A stretch of 44,838 nt of DNA, from the NCBI GenBank assembly GCA_028818705.1, contig JAPPNJ010000027.1, positions 1-44,838 on the forward strand, read 5' to 3'. Made by a program: the position numbers and the translations under genes. Of this stretch, positions 8,135 through 15,984 are shown piece after piece (position 1 is the stretch's first letter; every line of letters begins with the position of its first letter). Source of the stretch: Candidatus Poribacteria bacterium. GTDB taxonomy: Bacteria > Poribacteria > WGA-4E > WGA-3G. The notes under the pieces were generated by a model that saw only the letters and a list, made by a program, of their open reading frames with translations, did no database searches and was not told where the DNA came from.

Positions 8135-8795
8135 AAACTACACTCCCACCGAGGGCTATACCGAAATTGTAAAGCCCGGCGAAATGGGGATCACCAAACT
8201 CCATTTCGGAATTCTTACGCTAACTCCCCACTCAACTTTCTTTGACCACACCGATGATACCGAAGTTGCCCTCGTTGCGTTGAGTGGGCATTGTATCTTG
8301 TCGGTAGGACATAACGGGAACAAAGCATACGGCGTTTTGGGGGATCGTCCAGATGTTTTCCAAGATGAGGCATGTGTAGCGCATATTCCACATCACACAA
8401 CTTATGAGATGCTTACAGAAGAGGGTGGGATTGAAGTCGCCGTGTGCAAGGTGGAATCTCATTCGGAATCGGCGGCGGTGATTCTGGATGCGGGGGAGAC
8501 AGCAGCCGAACACGAAACGCACCTCAGAATTTGGGAAAAAGTCTTGTCGGATGATTCGGATGTGAATACGGGGAGTACTCACGAAACGCCTACGGAAGGA
8601 GAGGCAATCTGCCTCTATAGATCGCGTGATGCGGACGCTGTTGTTCTCGATATCACGCGCACCGTAGATGGCAAAAAAACGGCACGCGTGCAAATGTATA
8701 ATAACGATGTACTGATGCTCGCAGAACACGATAGCATCGTGTCCGTAACGCCTAAAGGGGTTGGCTACCAGTTATGGGTGCAACCCGGTTTATAG
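8121..8795 (+). CDS. IolB/KduI-like cupin protein, shortened
   Basis: The N-terminal half resembles 5-deoxy-glucuronate isomerase (IolB): a YTP opening, then GEMGITKLHFGILTL, LVALSGHCILSVG, YGVLGDRPDVF and VAHIPHHTTYEM. The C-terminal half is shorter than in IolB. I do not see the HPPHKHD-type metal-binding segment, only GSTHETPTEGEAICLY. The 224 residues compare with about 270 for IolB. An ATG at 8094 is open, but ATG 8121 starts at the family-like position and overlaps maf by 14 nt. Isomerase activity is doubtful. No other inositol catabolism genes are nearby. Confidence 0.68.
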   Translation: MSVRKNYTPTEGYTEIVKPGEMGITKLHFGILTLTPHSTFFDHTDDTEVALVALSGHCILSVGHNGNKAYGVLGDRPDVFQDEACVAHIPHHTTYEMLTEEGGIEVAVCKVESHSESAAVILDAGETAAEHETHLRIWEKVLSDDSDVNTGSTHETPTEGEAICLYRSRDADAVVLDITRTVDGKKTARVQMYNNDVLMLAEHDSIVSVTPKGVGYQLWVQPGL

Positions 8796-8833
8796 GGGTG
8801 CTGAGTCTCCTTATCGCTGAAACGGATTCAGTC

Positions 8834-9136
8834 CTATTCACCTTCAATAAGTTCGCCACCCTTCTTGAGAAAAGCGACGGCACTCCGTGAGATTTGAACT
8901 TTTACTTCTTGGTTGTTCAATTCTCCAACAGTGATGAGAATAATATTCTTATCGTTACTCAGACCCAGAATTTTGCCGTGCAATCCGCCATTGGTTACAA
9001 TTTCATCACCTTTGGATAGATTTTCCAGCATATTCTGATGTTTTTTCCGTTTGGCTTGTTCCGGTCGCCATAAGAGGAAGTACATAATTGCACCCATCGC
9101 AATAAACGGAACAAGCAAACCCATTATCTGGTCCAT
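8834..9136 (-). CDS. yajC: Sec translocon accessory subunit YajC
   Basis: 100 residues with one N-terminal membrane helix (about 5-22) ending in LLWRPEQAKRKKHQNM, then the compact YajC cytoplasmic domain with LSKGDEIVTNGGLHGKILGL. YajC joins SecDF in protein export. It is the last gene of the yebC-ruvAB-queA-yajC cluster and starts 21 nt after queA stops. SecD and SecF, often next, are not here: the downstream gene is convergent. Confidence 0.95.
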   Translation of the reverse strand: MDQIMGLLVPFIAMGAIMYFLLWRPEQAKRKKHQNMLENLSKGDEIVTNGGLHGKILGLSNDKNIILITVGELNNQEVKVQISRSAVAFLKKGGELIEGE

Positions 9137-9157
9137 AAAGTTTCTCCTTCTCTTTAT

Positions 9158-10186
9158 TTAAAGTATCAACATGGCATCGCCATAACTGTAAAAACGGTAA
9201 TTGTGCTGGAGTGCTTCTTGGTACGCTCTCTGAATTAAGTCTTTCCCAGCGAAGGCACTCACAAGCATAAGTAAGGTTGATTTAGGTAGATGGAAATTGG
9301 TAACCAGGGCATCTACCGCATTAAATCGGTGACCGGGATAGATGAAAAGTTCGCTATAACCGCTGTAAGGGTGAACAGTACCTGTTATGCCAGCGGTTTC
9401 CAAGGCTCTCACTACCGTGGTCCCAATAGCAATAATTTTCACACCTGCCTCTCGCTCCGAACGGATGCGGTTGGCTTCTGTTTCAGCAAGGTGGATATAT
9501 TCAGCGTGCATTTTGTGGGTCTGAATATCTTCCACTTTCACGGGTTGGAATGTTCCAGGTCCAACGTGCAGTGTTAGCGTTGCAGTTTCTATCCGATTAT
9601 CTTTCAGTTCCGCCAGTAATTCTTGTGTGAAATGTAGTCCTGCTGTCGGGGCAGCGATTGCGCCTTCAGTAGCAGCGTAAACTGATTGATAACGTGCTTT
9701 ATCTTCAGCATTTGGTGCCCGACGAATGTATGGCGGTAGCGGCATCATGCCGATGTCCGCGAGAATGGTTAAGAATGTTCCTTTATAGTTGAAACGGACA
9801 ATACAGTACCCATCATCTAACTTCGCGATTACTTCTGCTGTTAGAATACCATTTCCGAATACAATTTGTGTCCCGATTCGGAGATTCCGCTGTGGTTTCG
9901 CCAGTGTCTCCCAGATATCTGTCTTTTTTTCACGAATAAGCAGTAATTCTACCTTTCCTCCTGTTCCACTTTTGTTTCCAATTAGCCGTGCTGGTATCAC
10001 TTTTGTGTCGTTCAACACTAAGAGTGCAGCGTCCGGCAAGTATTCTCCAATCTGCGAAAATCGGGTGTGGTGAAACGTGTGAGTGCCGCGATCAACTACC
10101 AAGAGTCGTGATGCATCACGCTGTTGAAGGGGATTTTGCGCGATCCGGTCAGGAGGTAGGTGGTAATCGAAATCTGTAAGTTTCAT
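9158..10186 (-). CDS. queA: S-adenosylmethionine:tRNA ribosyltransferase-isomerase
   Basis: Transfers and isomerises the ribosyl part of SAM onto preQ1 in tRNA to make epoxyqueuosine. The N-terminus DFDYHLPPDRIAQNPLQQRDASRLLVVDR, NDTKVIPARL, PTAGLHFT, TTVVRALE and the C-terminal NFHLPKSTLLMLVSAFAG are all QueA hallmarks. Length is 342 residues, as expected. It lies between ruvB and yajC, the usual order. Confidence 0.97.
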   Translation of the reverse strand: MKLTDFDYHLPPDRIAQNPLQQRDASRLLVVDRGTHTFHHTRFSQIGEYLPDAALLVLNDTKVIPARLIGNKSGTGGKVELLLIREKKTDIWETLAKPQRNLRIGTQIVFGNGILTAEVIAKLDDGYCIVRFNYKGTFLTILADIGMMPLPPYIRRAPNAEDKARYQSVYAATEGAIAAPTAGLHFTQELLAELKDNRIETATLTLHVGPGTFQPVKVEDIQTHKMHAEYIHLAETEANRIRSEREAGVKIIAIGTTVVRALETAGITGTVHPYSGYSELFIYPGHRFNAVDALVTNFHLPKSTLLMLVSAFAGKDLIQRAYQEALQHNYRFYSYGDAMLIL

Positions 10187-10218
10187 AATTATCGGATGCG
10201 GCGAAGTACAGTTTGCGA

Positions 10219-11232
10219 CTAATAGAATAGTGATATTTGGGGATTGACAGGATAATTGAAGTATTCATAAGCGGAATCAGTTGCCACACGCCCGCCCGGT
10301 GTCAGCATCAAAAACCCTTCTTTGATATAGTAGGGTTCATAAACCTCTGAGATAGTGCGTTCGTCTTCGCTAAGAGCGACAGCGAGTGCCTTAAGCCCCG
10401 CACGTCCATTGAATTTCTCAATCAGTGTTTGAAAATAGGCGTAGTCTTGTGCGTCTAATCCGCGTTCGTCAATCCCGAAGAATTCAAGTGCCTCCTCTGC
10501 AATCTCATGTGAAAGCACGCCGTTACTTTTGACTTGGGCATAATCCCTGACGTTTGCGAGTAGCTTATTAGCGATTCGCATTGTACCTCTCGAACGCCGG
10601 GCTAATGTGTATTCTGCTTTTTCGTCTATCTTAATGTCGAGTTTTCCACTATTGATGCGAATGGATTGTTGAATATCTTCTGCCTCGTAATAATCAAGGT
10701 GTATGCGAATACCGAAGCGATCACGAAAGGGACCAGCGAGCAAGCCTTCACGTGTTGTTGCACCAACAAGGGTAAAGGGGGCAATAGAGATTTGTACAAC
10801 ATCCGATGCCGGTCCCTGTCCAATGGCTAAGTCCAGTTGATAGTCTTCCATTGCTGGATAGAGTGATTCTTGCACATACCCTTTCATTCGATGAATTTCG
10901 TCAATAAACAGAATATCACTTTTCTCGAGATTCGTCAAAGTTGAAGCAAGATCGAGTCGTTCCATAACAGGGCCGATTGCTTGTTTAAAGTTGGTTTGCA
11001 TTTCATTAGCAATGATCTTTGCAAGCGTCGTCTTTCCAAGACCCGGTGGACTAACAAGCAGAACGTGTTCCAGCGCATCACCTCGTTTTTTAGCGGCTTC
11101 AATATGGATACGGAGTTGTTCTTTGGCTCTCTCCTGTCCAATAAATTCGCTGAGTGCTTCCGGGCGGAGACTGTACCCAAAGTCATCCTCTTCAATTGCT
11201 AAGTCCTGCATCCGAGAATCGTGATTATCCAT
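10219..11232 (-). CDS. ruvB: Holliday junction branch migration helicase RuvB
   Basis: AAA+ motor that drives branch migration with RuvA. Walker A is PPGLGKTT (the usual leading Gly is Ser), Walker B is LFIDEIHR, sensor 1 is LVGATTR, the arginine finger lies in GPFRDRFG, and sensor 2 is SRGTMRIANKLL. A C-terminal winged-helix domain follows from about residue 260. A TTG at 11250 is open, but ATG 11232 has AGGA eight nt upstream and gives 337 residues. It is 97 bp downstream of ruvA. Confidence 0.97.
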   Translation of the reverse strand: MDNHDSRMQDLAIEEDDFGYSLRPEALSEFIGQERAKEQLRIHIEAAKKRGDALEHVLLVSPPGLGKTTLAKIIANEMQTNFKQAIGPVMERLDLASTLTNLEKSDILFIDEIHRMKGYVQESLYPAMEDYQLDLAIGQGPASDVVQISIAPFTLVGATTREGLLAGPFRDRFGIRIHLDYYEAEDIQQSIRINSGKLDIKIDEKAEYTLARRSRGTMRIANKLLANVRDYAQVKSNGVLSHEIAEEALEFFGIDERGLDAQDYAYFQTLIEKFNGRAGLKALAVALSEDERTISEVYEPYYIKEGFLMLTPGGRVATDSAYEYFNYPVNPQISLFY

Positions 11233-11329
11233 TTTTTTGTCCTGTTTCAACAGGTTTCAGGAACCTTGTTATTTTCAGATGAATTCGCCTATTTGGCAGC
11301 GTTGCATTAACTTACGTTCGGGAAGAGGA

Positions 11330-11926
11330 TTAATTTTGAACATAGCGAAGCGCATGTTGCACTATGTCTTCTCGTTTTGCAGAAGGTCCCAGAATTTTTT
11401 GTGCCTTTTCAACAGCTTTTTCCGCTTGGAGTTCTGGGGCACCGAGGTTGATAAGCATTTCGATCACTTCCGCATCCAGAGACACAATGTTTTCGATGTC
11501 AGCGGCGCCTTCGAATGTCATTTTTGTGATATTCTTTTTCAGTTTGGAGATCATGACCTGAGCAAGTTCTTTGCCTAAACGTGGAACTCGCGTCAGCGCA
11601 GCGATATCTCCACGATGGATGGCACGTTGGAATTGTAGCGGGGACAATCTCGCAACGATGTTTTGCGCGAGTGTCGGCCCTACACCTGAGACAGTCAGTG
11701 CCAATTCAAAGACTTTTAACGCATCTCTTGAGATGAATCCGTAGAGAGTAATCTTGTTATCGCGATTTTGGTGATAGTGTATGTAGAAAGTAACCGCATC
11801 ACCAATGGGTGGTAAGTCTGTTTGGATTCTCGGTAGTACATCAACAGCGTACCCAACACCATTTACATCTACTGTAACCTGTTTTGTGTCTTTATGGGCG
11901 AGAACCCCTTTGATATAAGAAATCAT
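11330..11926 (-). CDS. ruvA: Holliday junction DNA-binding subunit RuvA
   Basis: Tetramer that binds the four-way junction and loads RuvB. It opens with MISYIKGVLAHKD of the OB-fold domain. The double helix-hairpin-helix region (LTVSGVGPTLAQNIVARL and LTRVPRLGKELAQVMISKL) follows, and a small C-terminal RuvB-contact domain ends the protein. Length is 198 residues. An AGGAGG-like site lies in its leader, partly over the end of the ruvC remnant region. Confidence 0.96.
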   Translation of the reverse strand: MISYIKGVLAHKDTKQVTVDVNGVGYAVDVLPRIQTDLPPIGDAVTFYIHYHQNRDNKITLYGFISRDALKVFELALTVSGVGPTLAQNIVARLSPLQFQRAIHRGDIAALTRVPRLGKELAQVMISKLKKNITKMTFEGAADIENIVSLDAEVIEMLINLGAPELQAEKAVEKAQKILGPSAKREDIVQHALRYVQN

Positions 11927-11962
11927 GCTAACAGTCCTTTAGGAGGATGTGAACAGTCGCTA

Positions 11963-12103
11963 CTACTGATATTTGCCATAGCGTTGAAGTGCTTTATGGA
12001 AACGCGCATGGCAAAACCCAAGCGCATCCGCTGCATGATTGAGGTGAGGTAATTCTATGCAATATACCTGCTTGAATCGGCTCGGCTTGTGTTTTGCACC
12101 TAA
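11963..12103 (-). pseudogene. ruvC: RuvC resolvase remnant (C-terminal tail only)
   Basis: Between yebC and ruvA, where ruvC normally sits, the minus strand reads about 46 codons ending at a TAG at 11963-11965. They include LPHLNHAADALGFCHARF, which matches the last RuvC motif containing the fourth catalytic Asp (AADAL). No in-frame ATG or plausible start precedes it, and upstream the frame runs into yebC in a different frame. The first two thirds of RuvC, with the other acidic residues, are missing. I read this as the leftover of a deleted ruvC. A functional copy could exist elsewhere. Confidence 0.7.
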
Positions 12104-12846
12104 GCTGCTGCTTCTAATAGGCTGTCGGGGATATCAAAGTTGGCGTAGACCTTCTGGACGTCATCAAGATCATCGAGAGCGTCCATAAGCCGTAGCATCC
12201 GTTCCGCTTCTTTCCCTTCAAGTTTCACTGTATTCTGCGGAATCATGCTGATTTCAGCGAGTTGAATATTTGCTGAAGTTTCTTGGACTGCTGTTAGAAC
12301 GCTATCAAACATCTCAAATGGTGTAAGGATTTCAATGCCAGTCTCCGAAGCCGTGACATCTTCAGCACCCGCTTCAACCGCAATCATGAAAAGCTCTTCC
12401 TCTTCGATACTATCGGACGTCACAACAATCAGCCCGCGTTTATCGAAGGCCCAAGCAACACACCCACGTTCCCCAATTCTGCCTTCATGCTTGGTGAGGG
12501 CGTGTCGTACCGCCGCGACGGCTCGATTGCGATTGTCGGTTAAGACCTCTATCATCATTGCGACACCACCCGGTCCATAGCCTTCATAGAGGATTTCTTC
12601 GTAGGTAGCGCCTTCGAGTTCACCAGTGCCACGAAGAACAGCTTTCTCAATATTGTCACTGGGAACGTTGCCTGACCGTGCAGCCGCGATTGCGGTACGG
12701 AGCCGTGGATTCATATCCACATCGCCACCACCAATACGTGCCGCCGCAGTAACTTCCTTAATCAGCTTTGAGAAAAGTTTACCGCGTCTGGAATCGTTCG
12801 CTGCTTTTTTGTGTTTAATTGTAGACCATTTAGAATGTCCTGACAT
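12100..12846 (-). CDS. yebC: YebC/PmpR/TACO1 family protein
   Basis: 248 residues with the family N-terminus [28 protein letters not shown] and the [32 protein letters not shown] stretch. Members were called transcriptional regulators, and some help ribosomes through difficult sequences. The gene is complete and heads the ruv cluster. A promoter (12882-12910) and an AAGGA site ten nt before the ATG support it. Its 3' end overlaps the ruvC remnant by four nt. Confidence 0.95.
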   Translation of the reverse strand: MSGHSKWSTIKHKKAANDSRRGKLFSKLIKEVTAAARIGGGDVDMNPRLRTAIAAARSGNVPSDNIEKAVLRGTGELEGATYEEILYEGYGPGGVAMMIEVLTDNRNRAVAAVRHALTKHEGRIGERGCVAWAFDKRGLIVVTSDSIEEEELFMIAVEAGAEDVTASETGIEILTPFEMFDSVLTAVQETSANIQLAEISMIPQNTVKLEGKEAERMLRLMDALDDLDDVQKVYANFDIPDSLLEAAA

Positions 12847-12881
12847 AATCTGTGTCCTTTCTGGTTATTGCTGATTGAATT

Positions 12882-12910
12882 AGTATAGCATAACACTAAA
12901 AAAGATACAA
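12882..12910 (-). promoter_or_regulatory. Promoter of the yebC-ruvAB-queA-yajC operon
   Basis: On the minus strand TTGTAT and TATACT are separated by 17 nt, about 35 nt upstream of the yebC ATG. No operator-like palindrome (for example a LexA box) is obvious beside it. Confidence 0.6.
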
Positions 12911-12970
12911 CCCTAAATCTGTGTTACCCAGGGTCATTTATGGTAAGGTTTAGAATTAATTGGACACCCT

Positions 12971-13028
12971 AAAGAGGCGAGGTTAGGAAACCTCGCCTAC
13001 CGCTGTAGGAGCGAGCTGTGCTCGCGAC
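12971..13028. repeat. Two adjacent family A hairpins
   Basis: The first has a 9-bp perfect stem GGCGAGGTT/AACCTCGCC with loop AGGA and is the reverse-orientation form of the copy at 19066. The second, at 13004-13028, is GTAGGA + GCGAGC-TGT-GCTCGC + GAC. They sit between the yebC promoter and a MITE-like element, in a gene-free stretch of about 500 bp (12847-13361). Confidence 0.7.
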
Positions 13029-13082
13029 ATTGCGTAAGAACCTTAACATCTGCCAACGTAAACTGAGATCGGAATCGAAAAC

Positions 13083-13220
13083 TATGGTGGATTATGTAAA
13101 TAAGTTTACATCTGGATACCCGAACTTGTTCGGGACAAATGCGCTATCCCCAACAAGTTGAGGTGTCCGAAAAAAATCTCGCCGGTGCGGCGTGTATAAG
13201 TAATTATAGGATCCACCATA
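13083..13220. mobile_element. MITE-like element, TATGGTGGAT termini
   Basis: The ends are TATGGTGGAT (13083-13092) and ATCCACCATA (13211-13220). The inner flanks, TATGTAAATA on the left and TAATTATAGG on the right, are close to those of a second element at 27551-27670. The interior has a CCCGAAC-TT-GTTCGGG hairpin and no gene. A partial right end (CACCATAAATAG) occurs near 19122. Confidence 0.55.
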
Positions 13221-13361
13221 AATAGCCCTGTACGCTACCAAAGCCGGAATCCTATCTTGCTTACATCAGTTAAACGCAAGTCCATCATAATTGACTGGAC
13301 AAAAATCGAAATGTGTGTTAAACTTATTACATCCCAAGTTTAAGGAGTGTCCTGGGTTGCT

Positions 13362-14141
13362 ATGTTACCTTTTGTTCTTAAAATCGCGGATCAGCCGGTG
13401 GAACGTCTACAGCGAATCAATGCTGGAAATCAGTCTATTGATGTTGATGTTCAACTTGAATTTTACTCGCGGGAATTTGAGCCTGCCGATATGGCGTCTG
13501 CAACGCGGCGTCAAAGGTTGAGCCAGTTAATCTTGCAAGAAGCCACCGAAAGTGCCTATGCGACCTTTGTTACGTTCCTCCGGAATAGTGCTGAGCCACA
13601 AAATTTCCTGCCCTTTGAGTACCTCACACAGTATCCTTGTCGTCGGTATGCGTTGCTTCTTTCTGCCTCGCGTTCTCACGAACTTTTTGAGATTTGCCAG
13701 ATACAACCTGACGCCAGCCATTCCATCCTCCACTACCGCGGTTATGAAATAGCAATCAAACCGCGCAGATACATTGTAGATACCGCAGCTTATTTGGTGG
13801 CACCGGATAAGTATACGCTTTTTATAAGACAGGTTCGGGAAGACAACACAATTCGGGTTTACCGGAGTGATTTTATTAATCTCACTCGGAATTCGCCCGC
13901 ACCCTTTAAACTGGATACACGGGATATAATAGAGAATGTCCAACTCGAACTCATGAGAGAAAGGGAGCAGAATTTGCCGCTGGAACAGTTGCTTATGTTT
14001 CCGCCAGCGAACGAGGAAACCGCCTTGCCCCACGTAACAAGCTGTCCTGAATGTAGTGGTCGTGTGCGCCGTCTCGGCAGAGAAGGCTATTTCTGCCTGG
14101 AATGCGATTGGGATAATCTGCCACCATTAAAACAGCTATAA
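13362..14141 (+). CDS. Hypothetical protein with C-terminal zinc ribbon
   Basis: 259 residues of unrecognised family. The last 30 residues hold CPEC...CLEC, a four-cysteine zinc ribbon (about 228-250). The rest is soluble, with no signal or membrane segment, and a beta-rich middle (about 115-180). An AAGGAG at 13342-13347 is 14 nt before ATG 13362. GTG 13347 is also open but overlaps that site, so the start is uncertain. It converges with the PAP2-like gene. Confidence 0.65.
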   Translation: MLPFVLKIADQPVERLQRINAGNQSIDVDVQLEFYSREFEPADMASATRRQRLSQLILQEATESAYATFVTFLRNSAEPQNFLPFEYLTQYPCRRYALLLSASRSHELFEICQIQPDASHSILHYRGYEIAIKPRRYIVDTAAYLVAPDKYTLFIRQVREDNTIRVYRSDFINLTRNSPAPFKLDTRDIIENVQLELMREREQNLPLEQLLMFPPANEETALPHVTSCPECSGRVRRLGREGYFCLECDWDNLPPLKQL

Positions 14142-14202
14142 TGAAGCAAGATTAAAGCATGAAACTCGGTTTCACTCGTTTTTCAAAGGATTCCGCTGGA
14201 CT

Positions 14203-14817
14203 TCAAGTTTGGCTGCCGAGTTTCGCTAAGTGCAAAACGAGTGCCGTATTGCCAACGGCTAACACAGCACCGACAACGGTTTGCAGAAGTGTGTGTCGTT
14301 TCCGGTAGACTCGTGCCCAAGCAATCAACGGAATCAGCAAGAATAACCAACCAAATTGCGGATTAACAAGCATCACAAGGACGGTAACGCATCCCGTGGC
14401 AACGCTGCTGTGAAAACTAATTTTCCACATTAGGGTAATTACGAAAAAGACGATACTGTTTGCGATATAAGCGATGCCTGCCCAGACGATTTCACGTGCG
14501 GCACCGAGCTGGTACAATAGAAAGGTCCCTACAATCATACTAACAAGCGTACAGCATAAAGGTAGGAACCTTTCCTCTCTGTTTTTCAGGTGTAAATCGC
14601 TGACTTTAGCAAACCGAACCATTGTTGCTATCGACAGGGCTGGTAACACGGTAACAAATAGCACGATAATCCCTATCCATCGGGGGATGTCTTGAGGTGC
14701 TGCATGTGTTTGGACGACTCCGATAGCTGTCGCAATTGGTACCAAAAAAGGGCTAAATACGACAGAGATGCTCCATGCCAACCGTGCCGTAATTGTCGAT
14801 AGGGGCCTATGCGTCAT
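14203..14817 (-). CDS. PAP2-like membrane protein, degenerate active site
   Basis: 204 residues with about six membrane segments. KISFHSSVATG and ARVYRKRHTLLQ sit where PAP2 phosphatases have PSGH and SRxxxxxHxxxD. The final Asp is Gln here, and the K...RP motif is only hinted at by KNREERFLP. Weak PAP2-superfamily similarity is therefore likely, and phosphatase activity uncertain. ATG 14817 comes 3 nt after the peroxiredoxin stop, so both are probably cotranscribed. Confidence 0.6.
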   Translation of the reverse strand: MTHRPLSTITARLAWSISVVFSPFLVPIATAIGVVQTHAAPQDIPRWIGIIVLFVTVLPALSIATMVRFAKVSDLHLKNREERFLPLCCTLVSMIVGTFLLYQLGAAREIVWAGIAYIANSIVFFVITLMWKISFHSSVATGCVTVLVMLVNPQFGWLFLLIPLIAWARVYRKRHTLLQTVVGAVLAVGNTALVLHLAKLGSQT

Positions 14818-14820
14818 CAA

Positions 14821-15834
14821 TTAGTTTGACGTTTCCAACGTTTTAAAGAAAATGACTAAGTCAGCACCGTGTGTGCTGGCGTTGATTTCCTTATCAATTT
14901 CCAGAATCTTTCCCTCTTTATCAATAATAATCGCTAAACGCTTGATGCTTCCGTCTGGGGCATTCGTCGCTCCATATAAAAGCGCAAGATTGCGACTCGT
15001 GTCTACCAAAAGAGGAAAATTCAACTGATTTTCTTCGGAGAATTTCTGGTGGGAATCGGCGTCGTTTCCAGTGATACCAAAAATCTGAGCATCGTATTCG
15101 GCAAAACTACTCGACTCATCACGGAGCGAGCAAACTTGTGCCGTTCAGCCACGTCCAAAGTCGCGCGGATAGAACGCGAGTACAACGTTCTTGTTCTGAT
15201 AGACTTCACTGAGTTGGTGCGTTTCGCCATTACCGTCAACGGCAATAAAATCTGGTGCGGTTTGTCCAACCTCTACCTTCGGCAGCACCTCTTTCAGCAA
15301 TGCAACAACATCTTCGCCATGTGTTTTGGTGTTAACTTCCGTATCAATGGCGCGGATGTATCCTGCCTTATCAATAATAAAAGTTGTCCGTTTTGACGCT
15401 TTGAAATTTTCGATAATACCGCTGTACTGCGTACTTACCTTAAATTCGGTGTCCGCCAATAAAGAGAAACCAAATTTTTGCTCTGCACGAAACCGCTTGT
15501 GTGAGTCGACGGAATCAACACTCACGCCGAAAAGAACACTATCGGTTGCTTCTATCTCGCTCAGACTATCACGGAGCGAGTTGAGTTCGGCTGTTCAGCC
15601 ACCCGTAAAATCTTTGGGATAAAAGGCGAGAACGACACTCTTTTCACCTAAATAGTCACTGAGATTCCGCTCGACACCTTCTTCATCTTTCAGTGTAAAG
15701 TCTGGGGCGATCATCCCCACTTTTAGCGTATCTGGCGTTGTCACTGCTTCCTCCCCTGAAGCTGCTGGAATTATAAGGGCTGTCATGAGGATAGCAGCCC
15801 AGACGCTCGCATTAAACCGCGTTAGAAATATCAC
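14821..15834 (-). CDS. Exported tandem peroxiredoxin with two in-frame UGA (selenocysteine) codons
   Basis: Read through two UGAs, one 337-residue frame encodes a signal peptide (about 1-28, ending PAASG-EE) and two AhpC/BCP-type peroxiredoxin domains (about 35-175 and 185-330). UGA1 (15595-15597, residue 80) lies in FYPKDFTGG-U-TAELNSLRD. UGA2 (15145-15147, residue 230) lies in FYPRDFGRG-U-TAQVCSLRD. Both are at the peroxidatic cysteine of the PxxxTxxC motif. Homology continues without a frame change after each UGA, and both are followed by SECIS-like hairpins. Peroxiredoxins reduce peroxides, and Sec forms are known. Domain 1 has Asn where BCP has its resolving Cys, while domain 2 keeps it (U+5). 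Domain 2 has Gly for the catalytic Thr. The start is GTG 15834 with GGAGG eight nt upstream. The alternative is a pseudogene with two stops. Confidence 0.85.
15110..15130 (-). promoter_or_regulatory. Candidate bacterial SECIS element for UGA2
   Basis: Again 14 nt after the UGA, the same 5' arm CUCGCUC pairs with GAG-U-CGAG (one bulged U) around loop CGUGAU. It matches the first hairpin in spacing, 5' arm and start of loop. Part of the identity comes from the shared SLRD residues. Confidence 0.55.
15556..15580 (-). promoter_or_regulatory. Candidate bacterial SECIS element for UGA1
   Basis: In the mRNA, 14 nt after UGA1, CUCGCUC pairs perfectly with GAGCGAG around an 11-nt loop (CGUGAUAGUCU). 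Position, apical loop and G-containing loop fit a bacterial SECIS, which lies directly behind the UGA inside the coding region. The stem is GC-rich and uninterrupted. No folding program was run. Confidence 0.6.
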
Positions 15835-15984
15835 GTTGTGCCTCCACAAGTCTTTTATCACAAATTTTTGGCTTACAGCTTTGCCGAAAAATATTGTTAC
15901 CGAAATTATACGCCAATCGCTTGTGAGTGTCAAGAAAAACTGCGTTCAGCGTAATGCTATTTCGTTCTTCGATACCCTTGTCCC

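Noticed and set aside
10991..11224. Plus-strand open frames over ruvB, ruvA and yebC
   Set aside because: They mirror conserved genes on the other strand and show no motif or ribosome site.
14155..14180. TGAAAC-TCG-GTTTCA hairpin with T-rich tail as a bidirectional terminator
   Set aside because: The position between convergent genes is suitable, but the six-pair AT-rich stem is too weak to call.
14821..15933. The double peroxiredoxin as a plain pseudogene with two nonsense mutations
   Set aside because: Both TGAs fall exactly on the catalytic residue, no other stop or frameshift is present in 337 codons, and both are followed by matching hairpins. It remains the main alternative if no Sec machinery exists.
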